Of a DNA stretch of 64,000 nucleotides, positions 9,402-19,022 are shown piece by piece. A program made the position numbers and the translations under genes. How positions within the stretch are numbered: the stretch's first letter is position 1; every line of letters begins with the position of its first letter. Source of the stretch: JAGOJE01 sp964553715 (GTDB lineage Bacteria; Pseudomonadota; Alphaproteobacteria; Rickettsiales; Rickettsiaceae). A model generated the notes under the pieces. That model was not told the DNA's origin and ran no database searches. It worked only from the letters and a program-made list of their open reading frames with translations. The stretch lies in contig CAZKKY010000003.1 in NCBI GenBank assembly GCA_964553715.1, positions 26,831-90,830 on the forward strand, in the 5' to 3' direction.

Positions 9402-10011
9402 ATTTTATACCCTTTATACCATTGCTAGAAAGATTTTTTGTTATTTCTAAGCAATTATCTTTATTTCTAGATAATTGAATGGAAGCTTTTTGTCTTCTTA
9501 CGCCATCTTTTAGTCTAAGAGTAAGAATTATACAACCGATCATCGCTACAAACAATATTAATCCAGAAATCTGGAATGCTAATATAAAATCCGTATATAG
9601 AATAGAGCCTATATAAGCAGTATTAGTCATAGAATCTCCTAAAGAGTAATTAGGAATTGCACGAAAATGCTCAATATTGACAGATACAAAAATAACTAGG
9701 ATAAGGTCTAATATCAAAAATCCAAGTAGCACAGAACTCATAAACCAGCTATATTTTGTATTATTCTTAAGGTTATCAATGTTGGTGCCAAGCATCATTA
9801 CAACAAATAGAAATAATACAGCTACAGCACCAACGTAAACTATTATTAGAGTCATAGCTAAAAATTCTGCGCCCATAATTACAAACAAACCAGCACCATT
9901 GCATAAGGTAAAAATAAGCCATAATACAGAATGTATAGCATTTCTGCTCGATACTACTCCAATACTACTAAAAATCATCAAGCTTGAAAAAATATAAAAA
10001 AATATGGACAT
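9394..10011 (-). CDS. nuoJ: NADH-quinone oxidoreductase subunit J
   Basis: This complex I membrane subunit has five predicted spans and the typical segment AMTLIIVYVGAVAVLFLFVVMML. I place the start at the ATG at 10011, which gives 205 residues. It sits 4 bases after the nuoI stop and is preceded by AGG about 5 bases upstream. An in-frame ATG at 10035 would add eight residues but has no ribosome-binding site and overlaps nuoI. The C terminus carries a hydrophilic tail of about 45 residues. Confidence 0.94.
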   Translation of the reverse strand: MSIFFYIFSSLMIFSSIGVVSSRNAIHSVLWLIFTLCNGAGLFVIMGAEFLAMTLIIVYVGAVAVLFLFVVMMLGTNIDNLKNNTKYSWFMSSVLLGFLILDLILVIFVSVNIEHFRAIPNYSLGDSMTNTAYIGSILYTDFILAFQISGLILFVAMIGCIILTLRLKDGVRRQKASIQLSRNKDNCLEITKNLSSNGIKGIKYE

Positions 10012-10015
10012 ATAT

Positions 10016-10498
10016 TTACCTATATAAATAGTCATTTTTTAGTTTCAAAGCTATTTCCTTTTCCCACATTTCCCCATTTTTTAGTAATCTTTCTTTATTG
10101 TATAACAGTTCTCTATGAGTTTCGGTAGCAAATTCAAAATTTGGTCCTTCTACAATTGCATCAACAGGGCAAGCATCTTGGCATAATCCACAATAAATAC
10201 ATTTTGTCATATCGATATCATATTTTGTTGTACGGCGCATGCCATCACTTTTTTCTTCTGCTTCAATATATATAGCCTGGGCAGGGCATATAGCTTCACA
10301 TAATTTACATGCTATACATCTCTCTTCGCCATTTTCATAACGCCTTAAAGCATGTTCACCTTTAAATCGAGGGCTGATGCTACTTTTTTGATAAGGATAA
10401 TTTATAGTGACCTTGGGTTTGAATAGATATCTTAGAGTAAGACTCATGCCTTTTATTATCTCATATAGAAAAAATGATTTTAGGTATTTACTAAACAT
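10016..10498 (-). CDS. nuoI: NADH-quinone oxidoreductase subunit I (2x[4Fe-4S])
   Basis: This ferredoxin-like subunit of complex I passes electrons to the final N2 cluster. The 160-residue protein has two CxxCxxCxxxCP motifs, with cysteines at 61, 64, 67, 71 and 100, 103, 106, 110, for clusters N6a and N6b. An amphipathic N terminus probably contacts the membrane. It lies 11 bases after nuoH and directly before nuoJ. Confidence 0.97.
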   Translation of the reverse strand: MFSKYLKSFFLYEIIKGMSLTLRYLFKPKVTINYPYQKSSISPRFKGEHALRRYENGEERCIACKLCEAICPAQAIYIEAEEKSDGMRRTTKYDIDMTKCIYCGLCQDACPVDAIVEGPNFEFATETHRELLYNKERLLKNGEMWEKEIALKLKNDYLYR

Positions 10499-10509
10499 CT
10501 ATATCTCCA

Positions 10510-11538
10510 TCAAATATTAGGAAGATTATTAGTATAAAATAGCAAAGATGCTACTAAAATCACCCAAAATAAACTGAGCGGCAAAAATACTTTCCACCCA
10601 ATGCTCATTAGTTGATCATATCTATATCTTGGTAATGTCGCCCTAATCCACAAAAATACAAATAGCAAAAATGATATTTTAATCAAAAACCATATTACCC
10701 CTGGCAAAAATTCTAAACATGCTAAATTAAAAGGAGGAAGATATCCACCTAGGAAAAATATGGTAGTAATAGCACTTACAAGTATCATATTTGCATATTC
10801 AGCCAGGAAAAACATAGCAAAAACCATAGAAGAATATTCTACGTTATATCCAGCGACAAGCTCTGCCTCTGCTTCTGGAAGATCAAATGGTAATCTATTT
10901 GTTTCTGCAAGTACTGAAATAAAAAATACTACTGCCATAGGCGCCATTAAGATTTCTATCCATAAAGGTCTATGTCTTTGAGATTCTATAATATCTGTAA
11001 GGTTAAGACTACCAGTTACTAAAAGAACAGTAACAATAACAAGTCCCATAGATACTTCATAAGAAATCATCTGAGCAGAAGACCTGATAGCACCAAAAAA
11101 TGCATATTTAGAATTACTAGCCCATCCAGCCATTATAATACCATAAACACCAAGAGAAGAGACACCAAGAACGTATAATACCCCAACATTAATATTTGCA
11201 AGTACCAAAGTCTTATCAAAAGGAATTACTGCCCATCCTACAAGACTAAGAATAAAGGTAATCATCGGAGCTAAAATAAATACTACTTTACTAGCGTTGC
11301 TTGGAATTATTACCTCTTTAAACATAAGCTTTATTGCATCTGCAATAGGTTGTAGAAGGCCAAATGGGCCAACTACATTAGGACCTCTGCGTAGTTGCAT
11401 CAAGCCTATTACTCTACGTTCTGCATATGTTAAATATGCCACAGATAGTAGAAGAGGTAATATTATAGCTAGCACTTTTAATGTGATAATCATTATATCT
11501 AGAAAAATGTTAACAGCTTCTTGTATCTCAATCATCAT
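10510..11538 (-). CDS. nuoH: NADH-quinone oxidoreductase subunit H
   Basis: This complex I membrane subunit forms much of the quinone chamber. The 342-residue protein has eight or so spans and the signatures AYAERRVIGLMQLRRGPNVV and AETNRLPFDLPEAEAELVAG, with the conserved acidic residues of the E-channel. Its ATG overlaps the nuoG stop by one base (TAATG). A second ATG one codon later is an equally possible start. Confidence 0.97.
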   Translation of the reverse strand: MMIEIQEAVNIFLDIMIITLKVLAIILPLLLSVAYLTYAERRVIGLMQLRRGPNVVGPFGLLQPIADAIKLMFKEVIIPSNASKVVFILAPMITFILSLVGWAVIPFDKTLVLANINVGVLYVLGVSSLGVYGIIMAGWASNSKYAFFGAIRSSAQMISYEVSMGLVIVTVLLVTGSLNLTDIIESQRHRPLWIEILMAPMAVVFFISVLAETNRLPFDLPEAEAELVAGYNVEYSSMVFAMFFLAEYANMILVSAITTIFFLGGYLPPFNLACLEFLPGVIWFLIKISFLLFVFLWIRATLPRYRYDQLMSIGWKVFLPLSLFWVILVASLLFYTNNLPNI

Positions 11539-13592
11539 TATGCAAGCTTTCTCCTATTTAATTTTTCTTCAGTACATTTTGCCATAGTAATGGAGGATCT
11601 GCTAATAGAATTTGTCATATAGAAATTTACATCTATTTTTGCTATATCTTTTTTAAGAATTTGTGCAGAAGATTGTATAAATTTTAAATCTGATGGAATA
11701 ATTTCGTCAATATTTGAAAATATAGGAAATTCTAAAGCAAGGGACGCTCTTATTTCATCAAGATTCTTAAAAGCAATATTTTTGTCAATGGCATTTGCTA
11801 TGTCACAAATAATCTTCCAGTCTTCCCTAGCATGTCCAGGCGGAGGCACAGCCATATAAGCTTTTTGAGGTCTGCCTTCTAAATTTACATAGATTGCATC
11901 TTTTTCTGTATAGGCAGGAGATGGAAGAATGACATCTGCGTATGTTGCATTTTTATCACCATGATGTCCTTGATATATTACAAAGCAATTTTCTAAACCA
12001 CTTATTTCAATTTCATCAGCAGCAAGCAAATAAATAATTCCAAACTCACCTTTTTTAGCTAATGACACCATTTTTTTAGCATCTACACCTTTCTTAATGT
12101 CAGAAGGAGTAAAACCAATATCTAAAGCTCCAACAGTCGATACGTGATTATGTAAAATATTTAGTCCATTCCACCCTTCTTTCACAATATTATTTTTGCG
12201 AGCAATATCATGAATTAAAGATTGTATAGAGATAGAATCAGTTCTCGAATAAACACCGTCACCAATTATTATCATAGGCCTTTGTGCATTTGCTAATTCC
12301 TTGCATATTGGATGGTTGCCCGAAGCAATAAGAGATAAAATTTCTGGATTAGAGCCAAGATCATTAATGGGATAATTTTGATATTCCATTTCTCCAATAC
12401 TATAAGCCTTCATAAATCCTGATCTTACAGCTCTACCAATTCTAGAATTTAGTACAGGACAAGCAGATCTGGGATTTGCACCTATCAGCAAACATAAATC
12501 AGCATCTGATACAGCGGCAACAGTAGTGTTAAATAGATAATTTCCTCTAGCAGTATAATCTAATTTATAACCAAATTCATTTGCATCAATATTGTAAGAT
12601 CCTATAAGATTCATCAATTTTTTTAGTGTATATAAAGACTCTACATCACATAAAGTACCGGCGATAGCGCCAATTTTAAAAGGGTCTGTCAACCTTATTT
12701 TACTTGCTATAGCAGATATGGCTTCTTCAAAACTTACTTCTACAAATTTACCATTTTTCTTAAGATATGGTCTGTCTATACGTTGTAATTTTAAACCATC
12801 ATAAGAAAATCTAGTTTTATCTGAAATCCATTCTTCATTTATTTCTTCATTAACACGAGGGAGAATACGCATTACTTCAAGGCCTCTTGAATCTATTTGT
12901 ATATTAGAGCAAAGAGCGTCCATAACATCTATAGAGGAGGTTTTTTTAAGTTCCCAACTACGAGCCTTGAAAGCATAAGGTTTAGAAGTTAAAGCTCCTA
13001 CAGGACATAAATCTATGATATTACCAGATAATTCGGATTCTAAAGATTTTTCTAGATAACTAGTAATTTCCATATGCTCGCCTCTACCAACTGATCCTAT
13101 CTCAGCTACCCCTGCAATATCCTCAGAAAATCTTACACAGCGCGTACAATGTATGCATCTTGTCATCTTAGTGTTAATTAGTGGCCCCATATATTTATCA
13201 GTCACAGAACGTTTGTTTTCATGAAATCTGTTTTGTGGCCTTCCGTATCTAAAAGCTTGATCTTGTAAATCACATTCACCTGCTTCATCACATATAGGGC
13301 AATCAAGAGGGTGATTTATAAGCAAAAATTCTAATACTCCTTCACGAGATTTTATAACTTTTGGGCTATTTGTATGGATAACCATGCCTTCACTTACAGG
13401 TAAAGCGCATGATGCAACAAGCTTTGGAGATTTTTCTACCTCTACAAGACACATTCTACAATTTCCAGCTATAGCAAGCCTTTCATGATAACAAAACCTT
13501 GGTATCTCTATACCTGCTATTTCGCAAGCTTGTATTATTGTAAGACCATCTTCTACATCTATTTCTTTGCTATCTATAGTCAGCTTTGGCAT
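11538..13592 (-). CDS. nuoG: NADH-quinone oxidoreductase subunit G
   Basis: This is the large iron-sulfur subunit of the peripheral arm, 684 residues. The N-terminal domain has the [2Fe-2S] ligands C34, C45, C48 and C62. It also has the His-ligated cluster (H94, C98, C101, C107) and a third [4Fe-4S] set (C146, C149, C152, C196). A molybdopterin-oxidoreductase-like domain with no obvious cofactor function follows, as usual for this family. It is the first gene of the block nuoG-N; nuoA-F are not in the window. AGAGGA just upstream of the ATG is a good ribosome-binding site. Confidence 0.97.
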   Translation of the reverse strand: MPKLTIDSKEIDVEDGLTIIQACEIAGIEIPRFCYHERLAIAGNCRMCLVEVEKSPKLVASCALPVSEGMVIHTNSPKVIKSREGVLEFLLINHPLDCPICDEAGECDLQDQAFRYGRPQNRFHENKRSVTDKYMGPLINTKMTRCIHCTRCVRFSEDIAGVAEIGSVGRGEHMEITSYLEKSLESELSGNIIDLCPVGALTSKPYAFKARSWELKKTSSIDVMDALCSNIQIDSRGLEVMRILPRVNEEINEEWISDKTRFSYDGLKLQRIDRPYLKKNGKFVEVSFEEAISAIASKIRLTDPFKIGAIAGTLCDVESLYTLKKLMNLIGSYNIDANEFGYKLDYTARGNYLFNTTVAAVSDADLCLLIGANPRSACPVLNSRIGRAVRSGFMKAYSIGEMEYQNYPINDLGSNPEILSLIASGNHPICKELANAQRPMIIIGDGVYSRTDSISIQSLIHDIARKNNIVKEGWNGLNILHNHVSTVGALDIGFTPSDIKKGVDAKKMVSLAKKGEFGIIYLLAADEIEISGLENCFVIYQGHHGDKNATYADVILPSPAYTEKDAIYVNLEGRPQKAYMAVPPPGHAREDWKIICDIANAIDKNIAFKNLDEIRASLALEFPIFSNIDEIIPSDLKFIQSSAQILKKDIAKIDVNFYMTNSISRSSITMAKCTEEKLNRRKLA

Positions 13593-13791
13593 TATTCCTC
13601 TAAAGTTATAATAGATTAGAATTAGAACTTTTTTATGAATTTTTTGCTACAGTTCTAAAATCCTATGAAAAAATAGCATAAGATCAATTCTCGTGCAACT
13701 TTTATCAAATAATCATAGTTATTGCTAATTCTAAGAGTTCTTCTTATAAGCTTGGATTATAAGATATATAATTAATTTTACACTAACTATA
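13593..13791. promoter_or_regulatory. nuoG-glyA intergenic region with two small inverted repeats
   Basis: About 200 bases separate the glyA stop from the nuoG start, the largest gap in this minus-strand block. It is therefore the likely place for a glyA terminator and a nuo promoter. Two perfect inverted repeats are visible: an 8-bp pair TTAGAACT/AGTTCTAA at 13622-13629 and 13651-13658, and a 7-bp stem CTTATAA/TTATAAG at 13743-13749 and 13757-13763. Neither has a clear terminator T-run. No convincing -35/-10 pair was found by eye. Confidence 0.4.
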
Positions 13792-15033
13792 TTAGAACTT
13801 AGAACAGAGGTTTTTAACTTTTGCTAAAACTTCTTGCTCTATCTTATCGTTATTGATTGTATTTGTTTTAAGGCCATCAAGTACTTCGGATATCATATCT
13901 GCTACTAGTTTAAATTCATGTTCTTTAAAGCCTCGAGTTGTGCATGCAGCAGATCCAAGCCTAATGCCTGAAGTAATGAAAGGTGATGTATCATCAAAAG
14001 GAATATTATTTTTATTACATGTAATTCCGGCTCTATCTAATGCATTAGCAGCATCTTTCCCAGTTATACCTTGGTTCCTTAAATCTAGAATCACCATATG
14101 ATTAGATGTACCATCAGTAATAGGGTGATATCCATTTGTTTTAAAGCCATCGGATAATGCTTTTGCATTTTTAAGAACTTGTTTAATATAGGTACTAAAA
14201 GAAGGCTGAAGAGCCTCACCAAATGCAACAGCTTTAGCTGCAATAATATGCATTAATGGACCACCTTGAATTCCAGGGAATAAAGCAAGATCTATTTTTT
14301 TGAATAGATCTTCGTTATTTGACAGAATCAGTCCTCCACGAGGGCCTCTTAGAGTTTTATGGGTCGTTGATGTAACAACATCTGCATATTCTAAAGGGCT
14401 TTGATGATAACCAGTCGCAACAAGACCTGCAATATGAGCTATATCTGCCATTAGATAAGCGCCTACCTTGTCTGCAATTTTTCTAAATTTTGCGAAATCT
14501 ATCTCTCTTGGATAAGCCGAATAGCCAGCTATTATTAATTTAGGCTTATATTCTATAGCAAGACTTTCTATGGAATCATAGTCTATTAAGAAATCACTTT
14601 TATTTACGTTATAAGATATAGATTCAAACCATTTACCAGATAAACTAGCTTGCGAACCATGAGTTAAATGCCCACCACTATTCATCGACATACCAAGAAT
14701 CCTATCACCAGGCTTTAGTAATGCCAAGAAAGCTGCTTGATTTGCTTGAGAACCGGAATGAGGTTGAACATTTGCATAATTACACTTAAATAGTGTTTTT
14801 GCACGTTCTATTGCAATATTCTCAATCTCGTCTACATAATGGCATCCGTTGTAGTATCTTTTAGATGGATATCCTTCAGCATATTTATTGGTTAAGATAG
14901 ATCCTGCAGCTTCAAGTACTGCATTACTTACAAAATTCTCTGATGCTATTAGCTCTATTAGATCCTTCTGGCGTATCGCTTCATTTTGTATTAATTCATA
15001 TATTGTATTGTCTTGATTTCGCAGATATGTCAT
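13792..15033 (-). CDS. glyA: Serine hydroxymethyltransferase
   Basis: It interconverts serine and glycine and makes methylene-tetrahydrofolate, needed here for ThyX and formyl-Met. The 413-residue PLP enzyme has the conserved IASENFVS, the GYPSKRYY segment, MADIAHIAGLVA, and the PLP lysine K226 in STTHKTLRGPRGG. Its ATG overlaps the upstream esterase stop as ATGA, so the two genes are coupled. Confidence 0.97.
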   Translation of the reverse strand: MTYLRNQDNTIYELIQNEAIRQKDLIELIASENFVSNAVLEAAGSILTNKYAEGYPSKRYYNGCHYVDEIENIAIERAKTLFKCNYANVQPHSGSQANQAAFLALLKPGDRILGMSMNSGGHLTHGSQASLSGKWFESISYNVNKSDFLIDYDSIESLAIEYKPKLIIAGYSAYPREIDFAKFRKIADKVGAYLMADIAHIAGLVATGYHQSPLEYADVVTSTTHKTLRGPRGGLILSNNEDLFKKIDLALFPGIQGGPLMHIIAAKAVAFGEALQPSFSTYIKQVLKNAKALSDGFKTNGYHPITDGTSNHMVILDLRNQGITGKDAANALDRAGITCNKNNIPFDDTSPFITSGIRLGSAACTTRGFKEHEFKLVADMISEVLDGLKTNTINNDKIEQEVLAKVKNLCSKF

Positions 15034-15626
15034 TTTTCTATCTCCTTAATAAAATTAATTGCTGATTCTAAGCCTCTTATATCTATGGAGTGGGCAAGAT
15101 TTTCATATAAAAAAGTCTTGATAGAAATATTTTCCTTGCTTAACTTATCTTTTGCAAGTGCTAGATTAGAAGCTTCAACAACCTCATCATCAAGGCCATG
15201 AATTAGACAAATAGGCACATCTCTTTGCTTTATATTATTAGGTAAAATTAATGCACCAGAAAAACCTATCACAGCTTTATAAGGATTATCATTACTAAGG
15301 GCAAGATATAAAGAAGTCATCGTGCCTTGTGAAAAGCCAAGCAATATTACGTCCTTTTCCTTAAAGCCAAGAGAATTAGCTTTTGTAAGAATCATTTCCC
15401 GAATATAAGGTTCTACTCTTTCAAGTTCTCCTAATATAGCTTTATCTTCCCTATTTGATAAACTAAACCATTGATATCCAAAAGGAAATAGATCACAAGG
15501 CTCTATACCATTAGGAGAGAAAAATTCTGATTCGGGTAACCTCTTCTTAATATAAGGAATAAGGCTTTCAAGGTCACTACCATTTGACCCTAATCCATGC
15601 AACATTACAATTAGATTCCTAGACAT
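15030..15626 (-). CDS. Alpha/beta hydrolase of the carboxylesterase/phospholipase family
   Basis: The 198-residue protein starts with LIVMLHGLGSNGSDL (oxyanion-loop region). It has the nucleophile elbow GFSQG with Ser99, an Asp at 146/147 in HGLDDEVV, and His179 in NLAHSID, completing a serine-hydrolase triad. Members are small cytoplasmic carboxylesterases or acyl-protein thioesterase-like enzymes; the substrate cannot be told from sequence. It precedes glyA with a 4-base overlap. Confidence 0.85.
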   Translation of the reverse strand: MSRNLIVMLHGLGSNGSDLESLIPYIKKRLPESEFFSPNGIEPCDLFPFGYQWFSLSNREDKAILGELERVEPYIREMILTKANSLGFKEKDVILLGFSQGTMTSLYLALSNDNPYKAVIGFSGALILPNNIKQRDVPICLIHGLDDEVVEASNLALAKDKLSKENISIKTFLYENLAHSIDIRGLESAINFIKEIEK

Positions 15627-15711
15627 TTTCTCTCCTTATTTTAGCGCAATGTAGTAAGTAAAATAATAAGAATTAAACTTATCTTTAATCTCTAAAATAG
15701 CAAGTAATAAT

Positions 15712-16185
15712 TCATGAAAAATCAATGATAAAATTAGAGGCTATTTTTACATCACCAGGAAATGATTTACGATTTTGCGTTATATATTTTTCTGTTAGTA
15801 TATGAGTTTCTTGCTGCAAAATATTACGAATTTCTAATTTAGCATCTAATTTAATTTGATTCATTCTTTGTAAAAATTCTTCTTCTTTCCTACTAATTAT
15901 AAGATCAAGCTCTTTTTTGCTCTCTTCAATCATAATATTGTTTTGATCTTGAGTGGTTTTTATTAGAGAAAGACTCTCTGCTTCAAAGTTACTAAGTGAT
16001 AATTTAAGAGATTCTACAAGCCTTACAGCATCTTTTTTTAATTCTTCTGCATCTAAAAGGTTTGTTTTGATCTGGCTAATTTCATCATCAAGATATTTAA
16101 GCAAAGCATTTTTCATAGGCCTATAAGCTAGGAATATAAAAATACAAAATGCGATAGTAAACCAAATTTTTGGATCTTCTAACAC
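15712..16185 (-). CDS. atpF: F-type ATP synthase subunit b
   Basis: This peripheral-stalk subunit has 157 residues. A single N-terminal membrane helix (WFTIAFCIFIFLAYRPM) is followed by a long charged coiled-coil. Together with the b' gene just upstream (7-base overlap) it forms the heterodimeric stalk typical of alphaproteobacteria. It is the last gene of the Fo cluster; delta, alpha, gamma, beta and epsilon are not in the window. Confidence 0.93.
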   Translation of the reverse strand: MLEDPKIWFTIAFCIFIFLAYRPMKNALLKYLDDEISQIKTNLLDAEELKKDAVRLVESLKLSLSNFEAESLSLIKTTQDQNNIMIEESKKELDLIISRKEEEFLQRMNQIKLDAKLEIRNILQQETHILTEKYITQNRKSFPGDVKIASNFIIDFS

Positions 16186-16661
16186 TTGATTGCCTCATAG
16201 AATTTTTTTAAATCACTAACAGATGGTTTATGTCCTGTAGTTTTTTCTATTATAATACTAGAATGTTCTATTACATACTTAGGCATTTCTTCCTTAGCTT
16301 TTGATTTTTCAGCATTGATAGATCCTATAATATGCTTCTCTTTTGCACTAATTCTATTATGAATGTCGGAAAGACTATCGGCCTTAATTTTTGTTATATC
16401 ATCAATAGTAGCTAGTATAATGCTAGAGATATAACTATCTAGATCTTTAGATTTCTTGTCATAATCTTGCTGTAGTGATTTTGCTATATCGCGTAATCTA
16501 GCTGCTTCTTCTAGGTCAGTTTTTATTTTAGAAGATCTAGATTCTAGCACATTTTCTATTTTAGGAATTACACTATATTTAAGGATATAATATAACCCAC
16601 AGAAACTTATTATAAGCCACAAAACCTGTGATAAGAAATAAGTAGTATCTAATTGGGGCAT
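16179..16661 (-). CDS. atpX: F-type ATP synthase subunit b'
   Basis: This second peripheral-stalk subunit has 160 residues. It starts with MPQLDTTYFLSQVLWLIISF, the pattern of b' proteins, and continues as a charged coiled-coil. The order c-b'-b is the usual alphaproteobacterial arrangement. The symbol for this gene varies between genomes (atpX, atpG or atpF2). Confidence 0.93.
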   Translation of the reverse strand: MPQLDTTYFLSQVLWLIISFCGLYYILKYSVIPKIENVLESRSSKIKTDLEEAARLRDIAKSLQQDYDKKSKDLDSYISSIILATIDDITKIKADSLSDIHNRISAKEKHIIGSINAEKSKAKEEMPKYVIEHSSIIIEKTTGHKPSVSDLKKFYEAIKC

Positions 16662-16709
16662 ATGCGTTTTACCTCAAATATAATCAATAATAGTAATCTA
16701 TATATCTTT

Positions 16710-16934
16710 TTACAAAAATATTATAATTATTGCTATTACAAACGCAAATAATCCCATAGCCTCAACAAGACCTGCTCCTATAAGAGCAAGACGTTGCAAT
16801 TGATCTGATATAGATGGATTACGAGACATAGCGTTAAACAAAGAGCAAAAAATATTTGATACTCCAAAAGCAGCACCAAGCATTCCAAAAGCCATAAGCC
16901 CAACACCAATAAATTTCAAAGACAAAGCTTCCAT
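16710..16934 (-). CDS. atpE: F-type ATP synthase subunit c
   Basis: This is the 74-residue proteolipid of the rotor ring: two membrane helices joined by the polar loop with RNP (residues 38-40) and the proton-carrying Glu58 in GAGLVEAMGLF. The glycine-rich first helix is modified to GAAFGVSN, with Ala and Ser at positions usually Gly. From memory, Rickettsia c subunits have a very similar sequence, which supports the taxonomic placement. Confidence 0.96.
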   Translation of the reverse strand: MEALSLKFIGVGLMAFGMLGAAFGVSNIFCSLFNAMSRNPSISDQLQRLALIGAGLVEAMGLFAFVIAIIIIFL

Positions 16935-16953
16935 ATTATTTTCCTCCTCAAGG

Positions 16954-17685
16954 TTAATGTAAATTTACTGCATCATTTAAATATACGCAAGATAATAGTG
17001 CAAATATATATGCTTGTAGTAGAGCTACGCATAACTCAAAACCACATAATATTACAATAAGTGGTAATGGTAAGGGTTTAAGTAAGAACATCAAACTTAC
17101 CATAAAGCCAGCTAATACCTTTAAAAGCACATGTCCTGCTATCATATTTGCTACAAGGCGAAGCGATAAAGTGACAGGACGTGCTAAAAAAGCAAATAAC
17201 TCAATAATTATCATTAATGGAGCAAGCCATAATGGTATACCATGTGGTAAAAAAAGCGATAAAAACTTCGTCCCATGTTTTATAAACCCTACAATAGTGA
17301 CAGAAAAAAATACGATCATAGCTAAAGTAAATGTAATAGCTATGTGGCTTGTTGCTGTAAAACTATAAGGCAATAAACCTAAAATATTACAAGCTAATAG
17401 AAATAAAAAAATAGACAAAATAAGAGGTATAAATTCTTTTCCCTGTTCACCTATGTTAATTCCTACTAAATCTGATGCTATGTTATAAATTTTCTCAGCA
17501 AAAATTTGCTTTCTAGTAGGAGAATATATACTAGCAGACTTTAAAGCGAAAGATAAAAACAATACGACAGATAGAACTGCTACAATCATAGCAAGGCTAG
17601 AATTAGTAAAGCTTATATCATGACCAAAGAAAGATATAGGGAATATTTTATGTATCTCAAATTGATCTAATGGATTATTGCGCAT
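16954..17685 (-). CDS. atpB: F-type ATP synthase subunit a
   Basis: This proton-channel subunit of Fo has 243 residues and five or six spans. The fourth helix has the essential arginine in TLSLRLVANMIAGH, and the last helix has ELCVALLQAYIFALL. It lies between atpI (11-base overlap) and atpE (19-base gap). Confidence 0.96.
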   Translation of the reverse strand: MRNNPLDQFEIHKIFPISFFGHDISFTNSSLAMIVAVLSVVLFLSFALKSASIYSPTRKQIFAEKIYNIASDLVGINIGEQGKEFIPLILSIFLFLLACNILGLLPYSFTATSHIAITFTLAMIVFFSVTIVGFIKHGTKFLSLFLPHGIPLWLAPLMIIIELFAFLARPVTLSLRLVANMIAGHVLLKVLAGFMVSLMFLLKPLPLPLIVILCGFELCVALLQAYIFALLSCVYLNDAVNLH

Positions 17686-17953
17686 TTTTTTTCTTTAAAA
17701 TTGCTATTATATTTTTGATTGAAGCTGCTATTCCAATACAAAGAGATATAGATAGCAATAATGGCCCAGTTTTGAAGTGTTTGTCAAGAAAAACTCCAAT
17801 CATTATACTAACAAACATCAATCCTATCAAGTCGGTAGCTATTTTTGTGCCTGTTCCTATATTTACAGAACCTTTCTTTCTATCAGATTTATTTATCTGC
17901 TCTAATTTTTTGTCAATATCATCACTTAGAGAGTGCAGATTTCTTTTCTTCAT
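17675..17953 (-). CDS. atpI: ATP synthase protein I (AtpI/AtpZ family)
   Basis: The product is a 92-residue two-span membrane protein with a basic, charged N terminus. It has the family pattern GTGTKIATDLIGLMFVSIMIGVFLD and a second hydrophobic segment. AtpI proteins assist c-ring assembly or magnesium/calcium transport in some bacteria. I take the ATG at 17953, which overlaps the dsbA-like gene by 32 bases. A TTG seven codons upstream is possible but less likely. Confidence 0.85.
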   Translation of the reverse strand: MKKRNLHSLSDDIDKKLEQINKSDRKKGSVNIGTGTKIATDLIGLMFVSIMIGVFLDKHFKTGPLLLSISLCIGIAASIKNIIAILKKKNAQ

Positions 17954-18947
17954 ATTTCTTAATAGCCTTATCAATCATATCAGATAAATTTTCCTCGCTA
18001 TAGCCTTGCTCTAGAATCTTTCCATCAACTACAAAAGCTGGAGTTCCAAGAAATTTTGGAATACGAGAAATAGCTCTGCTATTATTTATCAGATAATCAG
18101 ATATTTCTTCATCATTTAGGCATTTTTGATAATTTTCTGGACTAATTCCAGCAAGATTACCAATATTTGTTAATATATCTCTGTAATTAGAATGGTAAGC
18201 CCAGGAGTCCTGCTTTTGATATAACACATCTACCATTTTCAAGTAATCATCATTATTTGTAGCGCAACGACTAAGTACTGCAGCATCAAGATCTTGTTTG
18301 TTGCTAATAAATGGCCGAATTAAATAAGCGATTCTATTACTATCAATGTATTTCTGTTTTAGAGATGGTAAAATTGCTTTATGATAGTAAGCGCAATGTA
18401 AACAAGTAGGAGAAGAATATTCTATTACTACTACTTGCGCATTAGGGTCGCCAAAAATGATATCACCATTTTGTATACCAAACATTGTACCTTTAGTATC
18501 AGACACCTGAGATACAGGAGTATCTTTTTCTGTAGAATATGATTTTTCTATATCAATTTGTTGATTTTCTTTATCAGAGTTTAATTCACTAGTATCCGAA
18601 GATACATTTGCCGATAAAGTTCCTTGAGTGTTATCGCTATTTGAAGAATCTGTCTGTGTATTCTGATCAGCAAGATTATTGCTTTGGTTTATATCGCTAG
18701 AACTTTCTATGTTAGCTGTAGAAGAGGAGTCTGTGGTGGCGTTATTGCCTTCTATATTTTTAGTTATAGCACTCGACGTAGAGTTTGTAGTTGAAGAATC
18801 TTGTTTATTTACTAAACACATCTTACCCATTGTTCTATATTCGTCAATTTGATTCTGTGCTGGTGTTGAGAAGTCTTTTTCATAACATCCACTTACCAAA
18901 GCAATTAATAAGACATATGGAATATATTTAAAAATTTTCTTCATCAT
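17922..18947 (-). CDS. DsbA-family thioredoxin-fold lipoprotein with long Ser/Asn/Asp-rich linker
   Basis: A signal peptide ending in the lipobox LVSGC marks a membrane-anchored periplasmic lipoprotein. A low-complexity Ser/Asn/Thr/Asp-rich stretch of more than 100 residues follows. The C-terminal half is a DsbA/DsbG-type thioredoxin domain with active site CLHC in YSSPTCLHCAYYH and the cis-Pro loop LGTPAFVVDG. The likely role is thiol oxidation or isomerisation of envelope proteins. Starts at 18953, 18947 or 18944 are all compatible with the signal peptide; a farther upstream frame adds residues that do not fit one. It sits immediately before atpI, overlapping it by 32 bases. Confidence 0.85.
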   Translation of the reverse strand: MMKKIFKYIPYVLLIALVSGCYEKDFSTPAQNQIDEYRTMGKMCLVNKQDSSTTNSTSSAITKNIEGNNATTDSSSTANIESSSDINQSNNLADQNTQTDSSNSDNTQGTLSANVSSDTSELNSDKENQQIDIEKSYSTEKDTPVSQVSDTKGTMFGIQNGDIIFGDPNAQVVVIEYSSPTCLHCAYYHKAILPSLKQKYIDSNRIAYLIRPFISNKQDLDAAVLSRCATNNDDYLKMVDVLYQKQDSWAYHSNYRDILTNIGNLAGISPENYQKCLNDEEISDYLINNSRAISRIPKFLGTPAFVVDGKILEQGYSEENLSDMIDKAIKKYEEKKSALSK

Positions 18948-19022
18948 TGACATAATGCTATTTGCAAAATTTATATCTGTTATTTTATTCATTATAAGGA
19001 TCAAGCAATTCTATAGAGTTTT

